The notes: generated from the sequence alone by a model not told the origin. DNA of 64,000 bases from Ctenosaura bakeri (GCA_948474755.1 CAOLHI010000644.1:62001-126000), one strand, 5' to 3'; positions 53,742 to 64,000 are shown, numbered from the stretch's first letter. A program made the numbers and translations.

Positions 53742-53812
53742 CAGCAAGAATGGAACAGAGCAAGAATGGAATAGAGAACTGGAATATTCAGTTGACTGGA
53801 ATATTCAGTTCA
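53742..53812. repeat. Two adjacent short tandem duplications
   Basis: GCAAGAATGGAACAGA / GCAAGAATGGAATAGA and ACTGGAATATTCAGTTG / ACTGGAATATTCAGTTC are 16-17-bp tandem pairs, back to back inside the L1-like element. Confidence 0.85.
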
Positions 53813-54440
53813 ATGGCCATTGGTCTTTAACATCTATAACCATAATGGCTATAGATCTCCAATTTCATCTTATGTAGCAGAAATTTCTCTTTTGGCTATA
53901 TTGGTCACCACAACACCTATTCAAGAAAGTGCTTTTAGAATCAGCAAATTGTTGGAGATTTTATACCAATGATGCATTTTTAACATGTATTTTTTGGAGA
54001 TGTCCCACAGTAACTACGTTTTGAGAGAAAGTAATCACACAAGTAAACTTGGGTGTTGGAATGTTCCTGATATTCTGTGATGTGCATGTTCTTTTAAATT
54101 ATTTGCCTGTTTCTTGGAAATTAACAGATGGCCAATGCAACTGGCTTTTTTGCACCTTTCTGACTGCTAAAAGATTCTTTACTGGAAAAATCATTATTCT
54201 CCACATGTGATCCAATGTATAGAAGATCTAATAGCACTTGCAACATCTGAAAGAACAATGTATAGACAAAATTTACAAATAGATTTATAACTTTGCTCAG
54301 CCTTTACAGAGGCTTACAGCTAATGGGGTTATTTTCCCTCCTTTTGGGTTTTAGTTTTCCTGCTTTTGTAATACTGGAACATTATTATGTGTAACTGAAA
54401 TTCATTTTAAATGTAAATAAAAAGTTATTTTAAAAAACCC

Positions 54441-55249
54441 TGAAGATGTTTAGAAGCATAAATTTCCTCCATCCTATTATTTCAGGTTGATGGCTGCATA
54501 GGTGACTCAGATACTGTATTGCTCATATGAATTAATTTAAGATAAGAATAATTATCTCTGTCAGCATGGTATTTGCTGGTGCCTTGTGCCACTCACTCCA
54601 GTCTCCATTTCCTCCTACTCCCTCTCTTACCTTACATCTTGCCCTGGCAGTAGCCCCTTCCTAATTCTAGCATTCTGCTTACTCTTCCTTCCCTTCTACT
54701 CTCTCCCTAGCCTCACTGCATGTGTCCTTCTGCTGTCTATGACTTACTTTCCGTTCTCTTGCACCTCAAAGGCATGGGTAGACTTCCTTCATGTAGAACA
54801 AATCAGTGCAGAAGAAATGCTTAAATATTTTGGATCATACAATGGCTAGAGATTTATGTATTTTTTAAAAATTGAAGCCTGCTATCCAAGATAGATGACG
54901 GTCCCAATAGGCACCAGGTAGCATGCCCATCATCCAGGTAAAATACAGCCAGTCTGAGAGGAAGGCAACCCTCCTCTCACTACTGCTGTGCAACCCTGGA
55001 AAAAGTGCAATCGCTAGCACAGTGCATGAGCACGACTGCAGACTGTGTGTACTCTCTCAACAGCTAACATTATTCCTTTTAGTAAATATGTCATGCATTT
55101 TAGATACAGCACTTTGACTGTGTGTGTGAAAGGGCCATGCGCATCACAGTCAAATATGGGGGGCACTGGCTGGCTGAAACCCCTCCCCTCTCACACACAC
55201 TCAAATACACATACAGTGGTTTTTGTCTCCCACTGAAGTTGTAATCTGT
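54441..55249. other. No gene or clear repeat recognised
   Basis: A pyrimidine-rich stretch at 54590-54760 is low-complexity. No supported coding frame. Confidence 0.4.
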
Positions 55250-55421
55250 GGCCATTTCTGCACTACTGTTATAGTGCTATTCCATTTTCAACATCCTGTG
55301 GAATCCTGGGGTTTGCAGTTTAGGGAAGGGCCTTTCCCTTCCCTAAACCTCAAACCCCAGGGTTCCATAGGATGTTAAAAGTGGAATAATAGCACTATAA
55401 CAGTCTAGTGTGGAAATGGCC
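55250..55421. mobile_element. Palindromic GGCC-ended MITE, copy 5 (172 bp)
   Basis: GGCCATTTCTGCACTACTGT at the left mirrors ACAGTCTAGTGTGGAAATGG...CC at the right. The centre is GGGAAGGGCCTTTCCCTTCCC, itself palindromic. Confidence 0.92.
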
Positions 55422-56396
55422 TTTGTTTTTTAAAAAATAGGCCAGAGCAGGCAAACATTCTATGGTGAGATACTACAAAAAGCCCCTCTGAAACCTACTG
55501 CTGTCATGACTCCTACTGCCATAAGCAAACTTTCCGCCACTGTTGTTTCTCTGCATGATTGCCATTTTCTACTGCCACCACCCCTCTCTTAAAAAAACCT
55601 TACATTTCAAATTAGAAATGTAATGTGTGGTTCCCAAAAGAATTACACGTCTAGAATCCACACAGTTCCACTGCACAATAAAGCCCCTGCTCACGCACCA
55701 TAAATAGACAACAGATTATTGTTTTGTGGTAATGGCAATGAGGACAAGTGTGTGGCATAAGAATGGCTGGGTGGAAGGTTGAATATATAGCCCAGCCTGT
55801 TTTAGGCTGATAATATAAAGCATCCCATACTAAAAACTACCACACAAACAAAAGGACTGTGCTTGAGACTGCACCTGTGGAATGTTCATACTGTCACAAC
55901 CTTTATTACTGTAGTATTTTATTAGAGAAGATTTTTTAAAAAGTACTTCTGGAAGATGGAAAACAAAAAGACCATTCAACACTCCTGGGCTTACTGAGCA
56001 TCAGTGTTGATCAATTAGGTTCAATATCTAACTATTATATCTGCAGTCTCTGGAAAAAAAATACTATTTAGCTTTCAAAAACCAGCATTTGTGTTTAACA
56101 CTTGAAAATTAGCTATGGAGACGTAAAAGCGGGAAAATTATTTCATGTTGACCTATATTAGACCTGTATGGATAAGTGAGAATGTCATTCACTTTGGTAT
56201 CTGATAAGAACATCCTACATCTGGAGGTTTCTTCATAAATTTGTAGGAAAGAATTTGAGATCGAAATCTGAATGTGTAAGAAAGCATGTCTTAAATATTC
56301 ACGCATATAAACAGGAGACTTTCAGTAATTAATTCTTCAAAGGCTGAGTTTGAATCCTTGTAGGTTCAGCCGTTTTTATTGTTTGTGGCCATTTCC
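55422..56396. other. No gene or clear repeat recognised
   Basis: AT-rich; no supported frame. Confidence 0.45.
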
Positions 56397-56800
56397 GCAC
56401 TGTACCTCCTTCCATTGTCCTCCAGTCGTGGTCCTGGCACTGCCTTTGCTGGGAAAAGAGCACAATGCGAATGCTCCCCTCCACACACAGCCGGCTACCT
56501 ACACAAGGGAGTGCATGCAATACGCTTCTTCCTTCCACACCATAGCCAGCCTCTTTCCTGTGCTGCGCTGTGAGAGGAAGCATGTGATTGCACTTCCGGC
56601 CCTTCTACATGGCTAACAGTGACAGGAGCATTGTGTTATTGCAGACATTTAGTGGATTTTACTTGTTAAGCAAACACCCCGTGGTTGTGATGGGTGGGGG
56701 CGAGTTGGCAATGGGACTGCGACATCGTGTGAGAACATGACTCACAGACTGCTGCCAATGCATCCCCATCATGTGACAGCAACACCATGCAGAAATGGCC
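56397..56800. mobile_element. MITE with GGCCATTTCCGCA ends (404 bp)
   Basis: The left end GGCCATTTCCGCACTGT and the right end CACCATGCAGAAATGGCC are inverted. Its ends match the palindromic family while its interior is distinct, with inner repeats of TGTGCTGCGCTGTGAG type. No coding. Confidence 0.72.
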
Positions 56801-57357
56801 TGTAATTACTGCTGGTAGTTTGCGGTTACTCATGCCACCTCTTTTTTCTGAGAGGTTCCTCATCTTCAACAGTTATGGGAGCAAGCAGAGACAACATGAT
56901 CCTCTCCGTACAGGAAATACTTGTACCTGGTGAATTTTGCCAGTGTAAATGTTTGAGATTCTTCTCCTCCTCCTTCAAAACTTACCAACTTGCACAGATT
57001 TCCTCATAAATTCAATGGAAACAATTTTTAAAAGTAAAAAAAAAAAAGATGGAACCAAATGTGGAAAAATAAAACTATCCCTCTTTAGGCCACTTTATTG
57101 CATGTGAAGATTCAGCTAACGTGTATTACAATACATCTATAAAGTGCCTTTGGACAACTGTCTAGAATTTGATACTGGTCATAGGCAACGTTAGTTACAC
57201 CAGCATTTGGTATTGTCATATGGATGTCATACTGATGTAACTTTTTGGCTATTCCAATTACATGTTGTTTCAGCATCTCCAAGAGTTCTGAAATTATTTT
57301 TGTTTCCAATTAGTGTTTTTGTTTTTCAACTTTCCACCATTTAAATTTTCCAAAATA
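56801..57357. other. No gene or clear repeat recognised
   Basis: AT-rich, A-run at 57035-57046. No supported frame. Confidence 0.4.
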
Positions 57358-57698
57358 CAGTTGGCCTTCCACTTTTGCAGGTCCAGCATTCACAGATTTG
57401 ATTATTTATGGGCTTTTTTTTTTTTACTTTTTTCATGTATTTATTAAAAAATTCTCACCCTATTTGCTCTACCACAGGAAAAATATGTTCTCTCTAAGAA
57501 TATCTAGGTTCTCCAGAGTGATTCTATGGTCGACTGACACCAGAATCAGACCATAGAGTCCTTCTGGATGACCTATACATTCCTAGAGAAGTGTTCTCTG
57601 TTTTTTTAAAAAGTATGATTTTTATATTTATTCTGTTTCCCCCCAACTTTTGCAGGAGTCTTGTGCCCCTGACTGATGCAACAATGGAGGGCTCACTC
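57358..57698. mobile_element. Pogo/Tigger-like MITE (copy 3)
   Basis: The left end CAGTTGGCCTTCCACTTTTG and the right end CAACAATGGAGGGCTCACTC (inverted) are flanked by TA on both sides (57356-57357, 57699-57700). The left end is close to mammalian Tigger terminal wording (CAGTTGGCCCTC). An internal hairpin (CTATGGTC ... GACCATAG) lies at 57523-57560. Confidence 0.78.
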
Positions 57699-57859
57699 TA
57701 CTGCCATTTAAAGGAAAAAAAAAATACCAAGTTGAGTTTTCAATTTGAGTTTATCAAGTTGAATTTTCCATATTAGTTTTCTACTTTTTAAAAAAAAATT
57801 CTTTGATTTATCAATTTTATTCAAGTTTTCTTATAACTATTGTTGGCATACTGAATAGT

Positions 57860-58440
57860 TTATATTCTGAAAGGCAATTGTTGAAATTCTTATTACTGAA
57901 CAGTTGACATCTTCAATCATTTGTTTCATTCTTCTTTTGGTGCAAATTTTATGTCTGGTAGAGTTGATGGGGAGGTATCTATTGCTATTCCTTCATTTTC
58001 TAAATTTCTAGTACTAACTTGGTTTTCAGTATATATCCTTGTTTAGGTTAGTAGTTTACACTGAGTCACCTTTGGTCTTACCACTTCATCTTCTGCTGTA
58101 TCCATTTTCTTTTCCAGCTCATCAAGTTCTTTACTTTAAAAAGTTTATTTTGTATAGTTTGTCATTCTTGATCCCATAATTGCTCTTCTGTTATGTTAGA
58201 CCATGGGAACACTTCTTTCCAGATAGTATACATTCTTTTTCTATTATTATTATCTCAGGCTGATAGATTCATTTATTCCATCTCATTAGTAATACATTTT
58301 CTAGTACTGTTCATATCTTCTGTTCATATCTTCTGCAGCTTCACACCAACTTGCCCTGTTTGCTTGCTCAATGATATTGAGCACTGCAGACAAATTTTTA
58401 TCTGACTTCCAGGAACTTTAACATCTGATGTTCACCCCAA
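57860..58440 (-). mobile_element. R4/Dong-like LINE fragment, antisense, pre-RT region
   Basis: Minus-strand frames read LSAVLNIIEQANRASWCEAA and, in another frame, NNRKRMYTIWKEVFPWSNIT followed by EEQLWDQEWQTIQNKLFK. They resemble the region before the RT of restriction-like-endonuclease LINEs (R4/Dong group: ISEQxLxDQxRxIxxNKWL). Orientation is opposite to the RT fragment at 58748, consistent with a 5' inversion. Confidence 0.45.
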
Positions 58441-58747
58441 TCTAGAATGGGATTTTGTTTTTTTAAAAATAGTTATTTTGGTTTCTGCACCATATTTATT
58501 GTTTTTTTTTTTACATCTTTAATCTTGTTCCTCAGCAAAAGCCTTTGTGACTACAGAGATTTTACCATTAGTACTGCTACATAAACATGATCTCTTGCCT
58601 CGAGGGAGCATGCAATCCCACCATTGCAGAAAGGTAGTGTCAATAAGTGGGCCACATTTTGAAAAGAACTGTGGCATAAACCACACAACAAACATGCAAC
58701 CTGGATGAAAATCACAGATGAAAGATATTGTATTGACAATAGAAACT

Positions 58748-59530
58748 ACTGCAGGGCAAGCAAAGAAAGTCAAAGATTTTGCAGGCCCCAGAAAATGGAA
58801 TTTGCTGCAAAATCAACCCACCCTTCACCAAAAGTTAGCACATTAGTTTAAATCCTTTCAGAAAACAACTGTTATGGAACATGGGATGACTACAGAAAGG
58901 ACAGTAGTAATTATAAAAGATGAAAGAAAAGGAGTTACTCCAGCAAAATACCATGCAGTTATCTGTTTGTCAACAATTTTGATGTTATTAGCAAGAATAA
59001 CAGCTAAATCAGCCCAGTCTTGTTTAATTCAAAATTCTCTTTATGCAAAGGAACAGAAAGGCAATTGCCTCAATTCTCAAGGAACAAAAGATCAATTATT
59101 AATTGATAAATGATATTTAAAAAACCTGTAAAGATGAATGTGCACACAGTGAGTACTGACTACAAAAATGCATTTGATTTTTTACCATACACATGGATTG
59201 AAAAATCAGCAAAAACGTAACAAAATTCATAATTACAATGAAACCATGGATCACGATATTAACAGTACATGAGGAAGAACCTGGAAGACTTAACACGAAG
59301 CAAGGATTTTTTTAGGATGATCCCTTATCTCCTTTGTTATTTATTGTTCCTATCATACCCATTGCAGTAATACTAAAGAAAAGAAAGCAGAGATATGGCA
59401 TATCAAAGCTAGTTGGAAGAATAAACCATTTATTCTATATGGAAAATTTAAAATTATATGGAAAATCACAAACAGAAACTAAACCCTTACAGAATATTGA
59501 AAGAAGATTTATTCTAGATATCTCAATGAC
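58748..59530 (+). mobile_element. R4/Dong-like LINE, sense, reverse transcriptase
   Basis: Plus frames give KKVKDFAGPRKWNLL, then MTTERTVVIIKDERKGVTPA, KYHAVICLSTILMLLARI (family NYRPITCLxTxxKLLTxI) and NSLYAKEQKGNCLNSQGTKD, then QLLIDK. Motif A reads VSTDYKNAFDFLPYTWIEKS. After a gap, IPIAVILKKRKQRYGIS and NHLFYMENLKLYGKSQTE cover motif C: YMEN where functional copies have YMDD, so both aspartates are changed. The clade call (R4/Dong, restriction-like endonuclease) is inference from wording. A SINE splits it at 59548. Confidence 0.68.
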
Positions 59531-59547
59531 TGTTGTTATTGTTGCTA

Positions 59548-59720
59548 CTGTTGTTCTGTACCTTCAAGCCATTTCTGAATCATGGCAACCCTAAGGCTAC
59601 CTTATCATAGCGTTTTCTTGGCAAGATTTATTCAGAGGTTGTTTGCCTTTGCTTTCCTCTGAGGCCAAGGGAGTGTGACTCGTCCAAGGTCACCCACTGG
59701 GGCTGAGTGAGGATTTGAAT
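59548..59720 (-). mobile_element. tRNA-derived SINE, antisense, inserted in the R4-like LINE
   Basis: On the plus strand TACCTTCAAGCCATTTCTGA, ATCATGGCAACCCTAAGGCT, TTGGCAAGATTTATTCAGAG and CCAAGGTCACCCACTGGGGC is the reverse of the SINE body and tail. The tRNA-like head is missing or truncated near 59720. Confidence 0.82.
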
Positions 59721-59915
59721 ATTATCAATAGATAGGGATAAAAATGTTGAATCAGAAGGAAAATAAAGCTTCTTGGCAGAAGCCAGAACCGTTAAAACTC
59801 TTAACTGTGATGGAAATAACAAATACTTTGGTATATTACAAGCAGATAATATTCAATATAAGATAGTAGAAAAGATTACTAGTAACAAGGATTTTTTTTA
59901 AAAAAAAGGTAAGTC
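59721..59915 (+). mobile_element. R4/Dong-like LINE, sense, post-RT thumb region
   Basis: The plus frame reads DGNNKYFGILQADNIQYKIV then EKITSNKDFF, matching the conserved YKYLGILEAD region after the RT palm. Directly continues the element at 58748-59530 after the SINE. Confidence 0.65.
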
Positions 59916-60419
59916 CAGAAACCAAAGCTTAACAGTACAAACCTACTGAACTCCTGAGCCACATTGAATCTGAATAACTGATGGTTCAAACCCCCAACCG
60001 GTTAACATCTGGTAGACTGTGAAACCATCACCAATACCATCCATCAATGCATTTTAAGCGGGGGAAAAATAACCAAACTCCTGCTTTGTGGATGCCCCCA
60101 TGCCATGCTCATTACATACTATAAAATAAATTATTGGCTTCCACTAAACTATAGCTTATTGTACGAAAAGCCTCTGAAGCAGTAAATGAAATCACCATAG
60201 CTGAGTATTCTGATTCTACAAGTCATTCCAGAGTTTTGGCATGGCAATGGCAAAAATACCTTGGTTGTTGTTAATTGCCATAAAGATAACTTCAAATTAT
60301 GACATCCCTATAAATGAAGAACTTCAAAATACCCTGTTATTAACAGCCCTGTTCAAGCTTTGCAAACTCATGGCTTCTGTGATTAAGGCTCCTTGCCTAT
60401 AATACAGTTTTCCTCTTTT
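59916..60419. other. No gene recognised; possible decayed SINE
   Basis: GATGGTTCAAACCCCCAACC near 59981 resembles a Pol III B box of a tRNA-type SINE, but the rest is too diverged to assign. Confidence 0.35.
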
Positions 60420-60853
60420 CTTACTGTCTCCAACTTCACTAAATGTCACCATCTTTTCTGATGACTTGTATCATCTCATGAAATGTCTGTAGCATGATGG
60501 CTTCAATTGAGTCATTTTGCTTCAAGGGAGAGCTGAGGTCTGATCGTTTAAACTGCTTGATTTGCATTCTCCCTTGAGAATGTCCCTGGCTTCTGTCCAA
60601 GGTTCTCCGGGCTCACGGTCAGATAGGCTTATTAGCACAAACTTATTATTTATATGGTCTTTAAATTCTACAGGGATGTTCTTCGTGTTTTATTTTGGCA
60701 CAATGATTGGTTTAGTGTACTTCTACCAAGTTACAAGCTTGGTAAATAAGAGGAGTGCTATGGGTATAGTATGGCTATCAGGCGGTGTCCCTTTTTACAA
60801 TTGTCTCTGCCTGAAGGATGTGTTTCCGACGAAGAAACTGTTGGCCTGACAAT
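60420..60853 (-). mobile_element. RTE/BovB-type LINE, antisense, endonuclease C-terminus and linker
   Basis: The plus-strand wording CTTCTGTCCAAGGTTCTCCG, GATAGGCTTATTAGCACAAA, TTCTACAGGGATGTTCTTCG and GCACAATGATTGGTTTAGTG parallels 44700-44830 in the larger BovB-like element. It is the same region of a second, separate copy. Heavily decayed. Continues after a MITE at 61031. Confidence 0.55.
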
Positions 60854-61030
60854 GGCCATTTCTGCACGACACTCTTATAGCGATGATTCCACTTTCAGCC
60901 TCCTATGGAATCCTGGGGTTTGCAGTTCCAGGAGGGGCCAGCTGGTATCTCTCGGAACTGCAAACCCCAGGATTCCATAGGAGGTTGAAAGTAGAATCAT
61001 CATGCTATAAGAGTGTTGTGTGGAAATGCT
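60854..61030. mobile_element. Palindromic GGCC-ended MITE, copy 6, inserted in BovB-like fragment
   Basis: GGCCATTTCTGCACGACACT at the left mirrors AGAGTGTTGTGTGGAAATG at the right. The inner palindrome TCCTATGGAATCCTGGGGTT / AACCCCAGGATTCCATAGGA is perfect. The extreme right GGCC is decayed. Confidence 0.9.
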
Positions 61031-61520
61031 GAATGTTTGATAAGTCCCTCTCCTGTTTCATTTTTTCATCCATGGCCAAACTGTATAACACTATTTCATT
61101 CTGCTCTGTTTCCTTCTTTTGTATTCCAATTGCCTATGACTCACAACATCAACATACTCTGTTCTGGTCTGTCATCAATCTCCTCCCAAACTCCAACCCA
61201 GGATCTTTCAATGGAGCATATGTGCAGATTATGGTTATATTTATGAGTTTTCCCTGAAGTCGTACTGATGTTATTTGGTCAGATTTTGCATTTATCCCCT
61301 AATGCTTTTGTTACATCTCTCCTCACTATTAATGATACTTAATTTCTTCTTAGATTTTCACTGCCTGAGTAAAACTCTGTGTAATTATCAAATTCAAAAC
61401 ATCTCATTTCTGCCCAGTTTAGCTCACTCAGTCCTAGGTGTTGCAATATTTTGCAATATTTATACATTCCAGCTCTTGTTTTCTAACATCTTGTTTCCCC
61501 TGAATCGTCCTTCCAAAAGT
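61031..61520 (-). mobile_element. RTE/BovB-type LINE, antisense, endonuclease N-terminal part
   Basis: The minus strand reads ILQHLGLSELNWAEMR (near 61450-61400; family NIDILGISELKWTGMG), then EFYSGSENLRRN and VSLIVRRDVTKALGDKCK, the BovB endonuclease order (YYCGQESLRRNGVAIIVNKRV). Frameshifted and with stops. A truncated fragment independent of the copy at 42560-45130. Confidence 0.6.
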
Positions 61521-62419
61521 GCCTAGCTACATGAAACATCCTATTCTCTTGATGTAAAACAAAGATGCATTCTGTGCTGATTTGGGGTATGGATTTTTGA
61601 GGAAGATTCCCTATATTTGGAATTCCTGATGGCATTTCCTCTCAATTTGGCACTCGTAACACATTTTGATTTCCTGTTAACACATTTTGAAGGGGCAATT
61701 TCTTTCCCTTGCTGTATGTCCTGTCTCACTAGCCTATTACTTGCGAACATCATGAAAAATATATATAGGAGGGAATTTGGTAGACATTTTTTTACTAGGG
61801 AATTTTAGGAGGGCTTTGACAGATTCCGTAAATACCTGGAGAATTTAGCTGCCATGGGAAGGGCCCACGTCAGAAGCACCTCTGGCTTTGAGATTTGAGA
61901 GCTACAACTGAGACCTGTTGATTTGAGCTCTGGTGATCTCAGTAGGCATCAAATTTTAAGTGTCAACAACAGTCGCTTGAAGCATATAGTTCAAAAAAGT
62001 CTAACAAGGAGAAGATACTTTTCTGGTTGAATATTAAGTTTTTGAACAGAAAACACCTTTGTCAGCTTTGTTTGAACACTGCTTTTAAGAATAAGGAGGA
62101 GATACAGAACAAGCAAATGAAGTTTTCTGTGTGCTGCTTTGAAAAGGAAACAGTTCGTGGCAGCAGTGTGGCTTCCGTTGAGGAGAACACACAAAAATAA
62201 ATAAATCTGCAAGTTTCAAGATGACACTGGGATTCTTTCCTATTATGCTAAGGACTGGAGAAGAGTGTCCAAGCTCTGACACCTGGGAACTCTAACCATG
62301 GGGTAAGACAATGGGATCATCTTAGGCATTAATAACTGATTACAGAACAGGAGGCAGAGAGTAGGAATAAATAGTTCTCACATGTAGAGAAGAGAGATTT
62401 GGGGTCCCTAATAGTCTGC
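61521..62419. other. No gene or clear repeat recognised
   Basis: AT-rich, no supported coding frame. Confidence 0.4.
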
Positions 62420-62970
62420 ATTGTGATTGGTACTTCAAACTATTTTTAAATGATTTGGCATTAGAGCAGAGCAGTGAGGAAGTCAGATCACCATTTGTTC
62501 CTACCAACTGTTAATGCCAGACTCCAAGAAAGATATTTCCAAATTGGGTGAAAGGGCATTAAATTGGCAAATAAAGATCAACAGACTGTATAGTGATACC
62601 CAGTGGGCAAAAATAAAGATATAATCCTGATTCCATCAATATACTAATGAGTTGAGATCTTTGATTTTGGTGGAAAGTTCAATAAAAAAATATCTATTCA
62701 GTGTGTGACAACTGTGAAAAAGATGAATTCCATGCTAGGAATCATGACAAAAGAGATTTTTTTAAAAAAACTTTTCAATATCATAAAGCTTTTAAGATTG
62801 TATTTACATATCTTCTCATTTCGAAAACTGTATTGTAGAAACCAGACAAGGTATATAAAAAGGATAACCAAATGATTGTGGTCTGGAGCAACTCTCCTAT
62901 TAGTATGGGCTGCAAAATTTGGAATTTGCTCATCTGGACAAAGGTGGGTAAAATTTATATGTGGTATAGT
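62420..62970 (+). mobile_element. L3/CR1-like LINE, sense, RT C-terminal remnant
   Basis: The plus-strand wording ACTGTGAAAAAGATGAATTC, CATGCTAGGAATCATGACAA and CCAAATGATTGTGGTCTGGA corresponds to the C-terminal RT block (KKxNSMLGIIxKGI ... TKMIxGLEHLSY) of L3/CR1-type LINEs. It differs in detail from the other CR1 copies in the window, so probably another subfamily. Strongly decayed. Confidence 0.55.
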
Positions 62971-63114
62971 TATGGGAGTGTATAAATCAGTTTATATCTC
63001 ATCCTTATCAGTTTTATATATGTTTAGTCTGAAATCAGTTCTGATGAATACAAAATATATAAAATTACATTTATTCTTGTACATATTTATCTCTCTTTCT
63101 TGTTCACTTTATTT

Positions 63115-63245
63115 AGTTAAACAGCAAAGAATCCAATGGCACCTCCAAAACTAACAGGTTTCTTATAGCAAGTGCTTTTGCAGACTACAGTTTATGTCAA
63201 GAGGTGCATGGAGAGCTTTCCAGAGGTTGAGGCATATATACAGTG
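63115..63245 (+). repeat. AAGACTAAC-type dispersed repeat
   Basis: AAACAGCAAAGAATCCAATG, GCACCTCCAAAACTAACAGG, TTTCTTATAGCAAGTGCTTT and TGCAGACTACAGTTTATGTC follows the wording of the same dispersed repeat as 29165 and 37135 (rich in TGGCACC...AGACTAAC). Confidence 0.6.
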
Positions 63246-64000
63246 TGCATGGTTGAGAATGGGATGATGACAATGAGAACAGAACAAATTTAAGTGAAGG
63301 AGTATTGACTATCATAATTACTCTATTAAAGAAAGTCGTTCACAAAATGATAACATAAACATCCAGGCTCAGACCAAGCCAACAAATACACACCTTCCAA
63401 ACACCTTGAATTGTTTGTCTCTGTCGGAAAACGTTAATATGAACCATGCATTTATTCCAATTAGCAATCCTAAAGTGCAGGAAAGATCATCCTTTATCAG
63501 AAATAGTTTGAATGCCTCCAAGAATATCCAGAATAGCCTAGGTTAGCAAGATTGTTGATTTTAATAATGCTGATACTAGTCTAAAAATGTACTAAAACAG
63601 GAAACATAAGTAGCATGATCAAACTTGAGTTACACATTACAGCAGTATAATTGATTTTTAAGAAGAGAGATTAAATTTATTTTATGTCTCACTAACAAGC
63701 AGTTAATTGCTTGGAGTGCAGAGTTGGTGTGATTCATGAAATCCCACACTTCCTCGGGTATGTTACAGAGTAGCTAATGCTAATATTGGACAGAGGTATT
63801 AAAAAAATAAAGTGGCAAAGCAGGGAGCGTAAAAAAAAATTAATAACCATATTTGGCAGCATTACTCATGTAGGTGTCCCTTTGGGGATGGGGAAGTAAT
63901 GCCTTGTAAATGTGTGTGTTTGATTGTCTCTCTGTGTGTGAGAGATAGGTGGTAAGGGCAGGGAATATTAAAAAAGAGAAATAGTGATATAACACTTTCC
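63246..64000. other. No gene or clear repeat recognised
   Basis: AT-rich, a short (TGTG)n run at 63911-63940. No supported frame. Confidence 0.4.

Larger units (their letters stand above)
52740..54440 (+). mobile_element. L1-like LINE, sense, internally deleted
   Basis: At 52758 the plus frame reads NVISWNATGVQDINK and, shortly after, KQFKAGIVFLQKTHLMTEPS, the start of an L1-type apurinic endonuclease (WNVNGL ... ADIVFLQETHL). From about 53130 it reads GQLGLSDISVI (family GGLGLPDIxxYY), the region after the RT. Near 53950-54060, ANCWRFYTNDAFLTCIFWRC matches the C-terminal zinc-knuckle region (CWRC...GTxxHxxWxCP). It ends with AATAAAAAGTTATTTTAAAA, an A-rich tail. The catalytic RT is missing: endonuclease start and post-RT region are brought together near an A-run at 53041-53060. 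Stops and frameshifts occur throughout. The 124-codon frame at 53126-53500 is part of it. Confidence 0.75.
36355..64000 (-). other. Intron upstream of the latrophilin exon (partial)
   Basis: In gene orientation this is the 3' part of the intron before the lectin exon. It ends in a pyrimidine-rich tract followed by CAG at 36355-36357. No further exon was recognised on the minus strand up to the window edge, so the intron is at least 27.6 kb. The content is mainly decayed transposable elements, listed individually. The assignment depends on the exon call. Confidence 0.65.

Noticed and set aside
59930..60040. Sauria-type SINE head
   Set aside because: Only a B-box-like word survives; too short to support.

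Overview
This window reads as intronic DNA of a vertebrate, most likely a squamate reptile (a lizard). I base this on the repeat mixture. It contains many decayed CR1/L3-type LINEs on both strands, L2-like LINEs, an RTE/BovB-type LINE, an R4/Dong-like LINE, a deleted L1-like LINE, a Penelope-like relic, tRNA-derived SINEs with Pol III boxes, two LTR-like elements, and many short non-autonomous DNA transposons. The composition is AT-rich and no open frame is longer than about 150 codons. Nothing in it looks prokaryotic.

One host protein-coding exon stands out. It lies on the minus strand at 36245-36354 (110 nt), between a pyrimidine-rich AG acceptor and a GTATGT donor. It encodes the end of the SUEL/rhamnose-binding lectin domain of a latrophilin (adhesion GPCR L family, best fit ADGRL3). 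Latrophilin genes have very long introns, so the window is best read as two intron pieces around this exon: 36355-64000 upstream and 1-36244 downstream in gene orientation.

Layout. Positions 1-3000: antisense CR1 LINE split by an LTR-like element and a TA-flanked MITE. 5.4-10.2 kb: pogo/Tigger-like MITE, SINE, antisense L2-like LINE with a mutated catalytic motif, and a large foldback with a hammerhead-like core. 10.5-17.9 kb: GC-rich MITEs, three sense CR1 3' ends and an L2-like 3' end. 18.3-19.2 kb: antisense LTR with TATA box and poly(A) signal. 21.8-25.5 kb: TTAA-flanked MITE, a cluster of TTTTGCAA words, an unrecognised decayed coding block and a 5S rRNA-derived fragment. 28.4-33.6 kb: a 3-kb antisense CR1 LINE (endonuclease to 3' tail) with two insertions, then a tandem unclassified repeat and a GC-rich MITE. 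33.6-42.5 kb: the least repetitive stretch, holding the exon. 42.5-47.7 kb: antisense BovB-like LINE, Penelope-like fragment, and CR1 with a nested MITE. 48-57.7 kb: hairpins, several GC-rich or palindromic MITEs and an L1-like LINE. 57.8-63.2 kb: R4-like LINE with an apparent 5' inversion, a second BovB-like endonuclease fragment, and an L3/CR1 fragment.

No operon-like organisation exists here. The transposon remnants show repeated nesting, which gives a relative order of insertion. I did not find a new functional system. The most useful observations are the latrophilin exon, the nested and foldback transposon structures, the short MITE families sharing GGCC-type ends, and one unrecognised decayed coding block.
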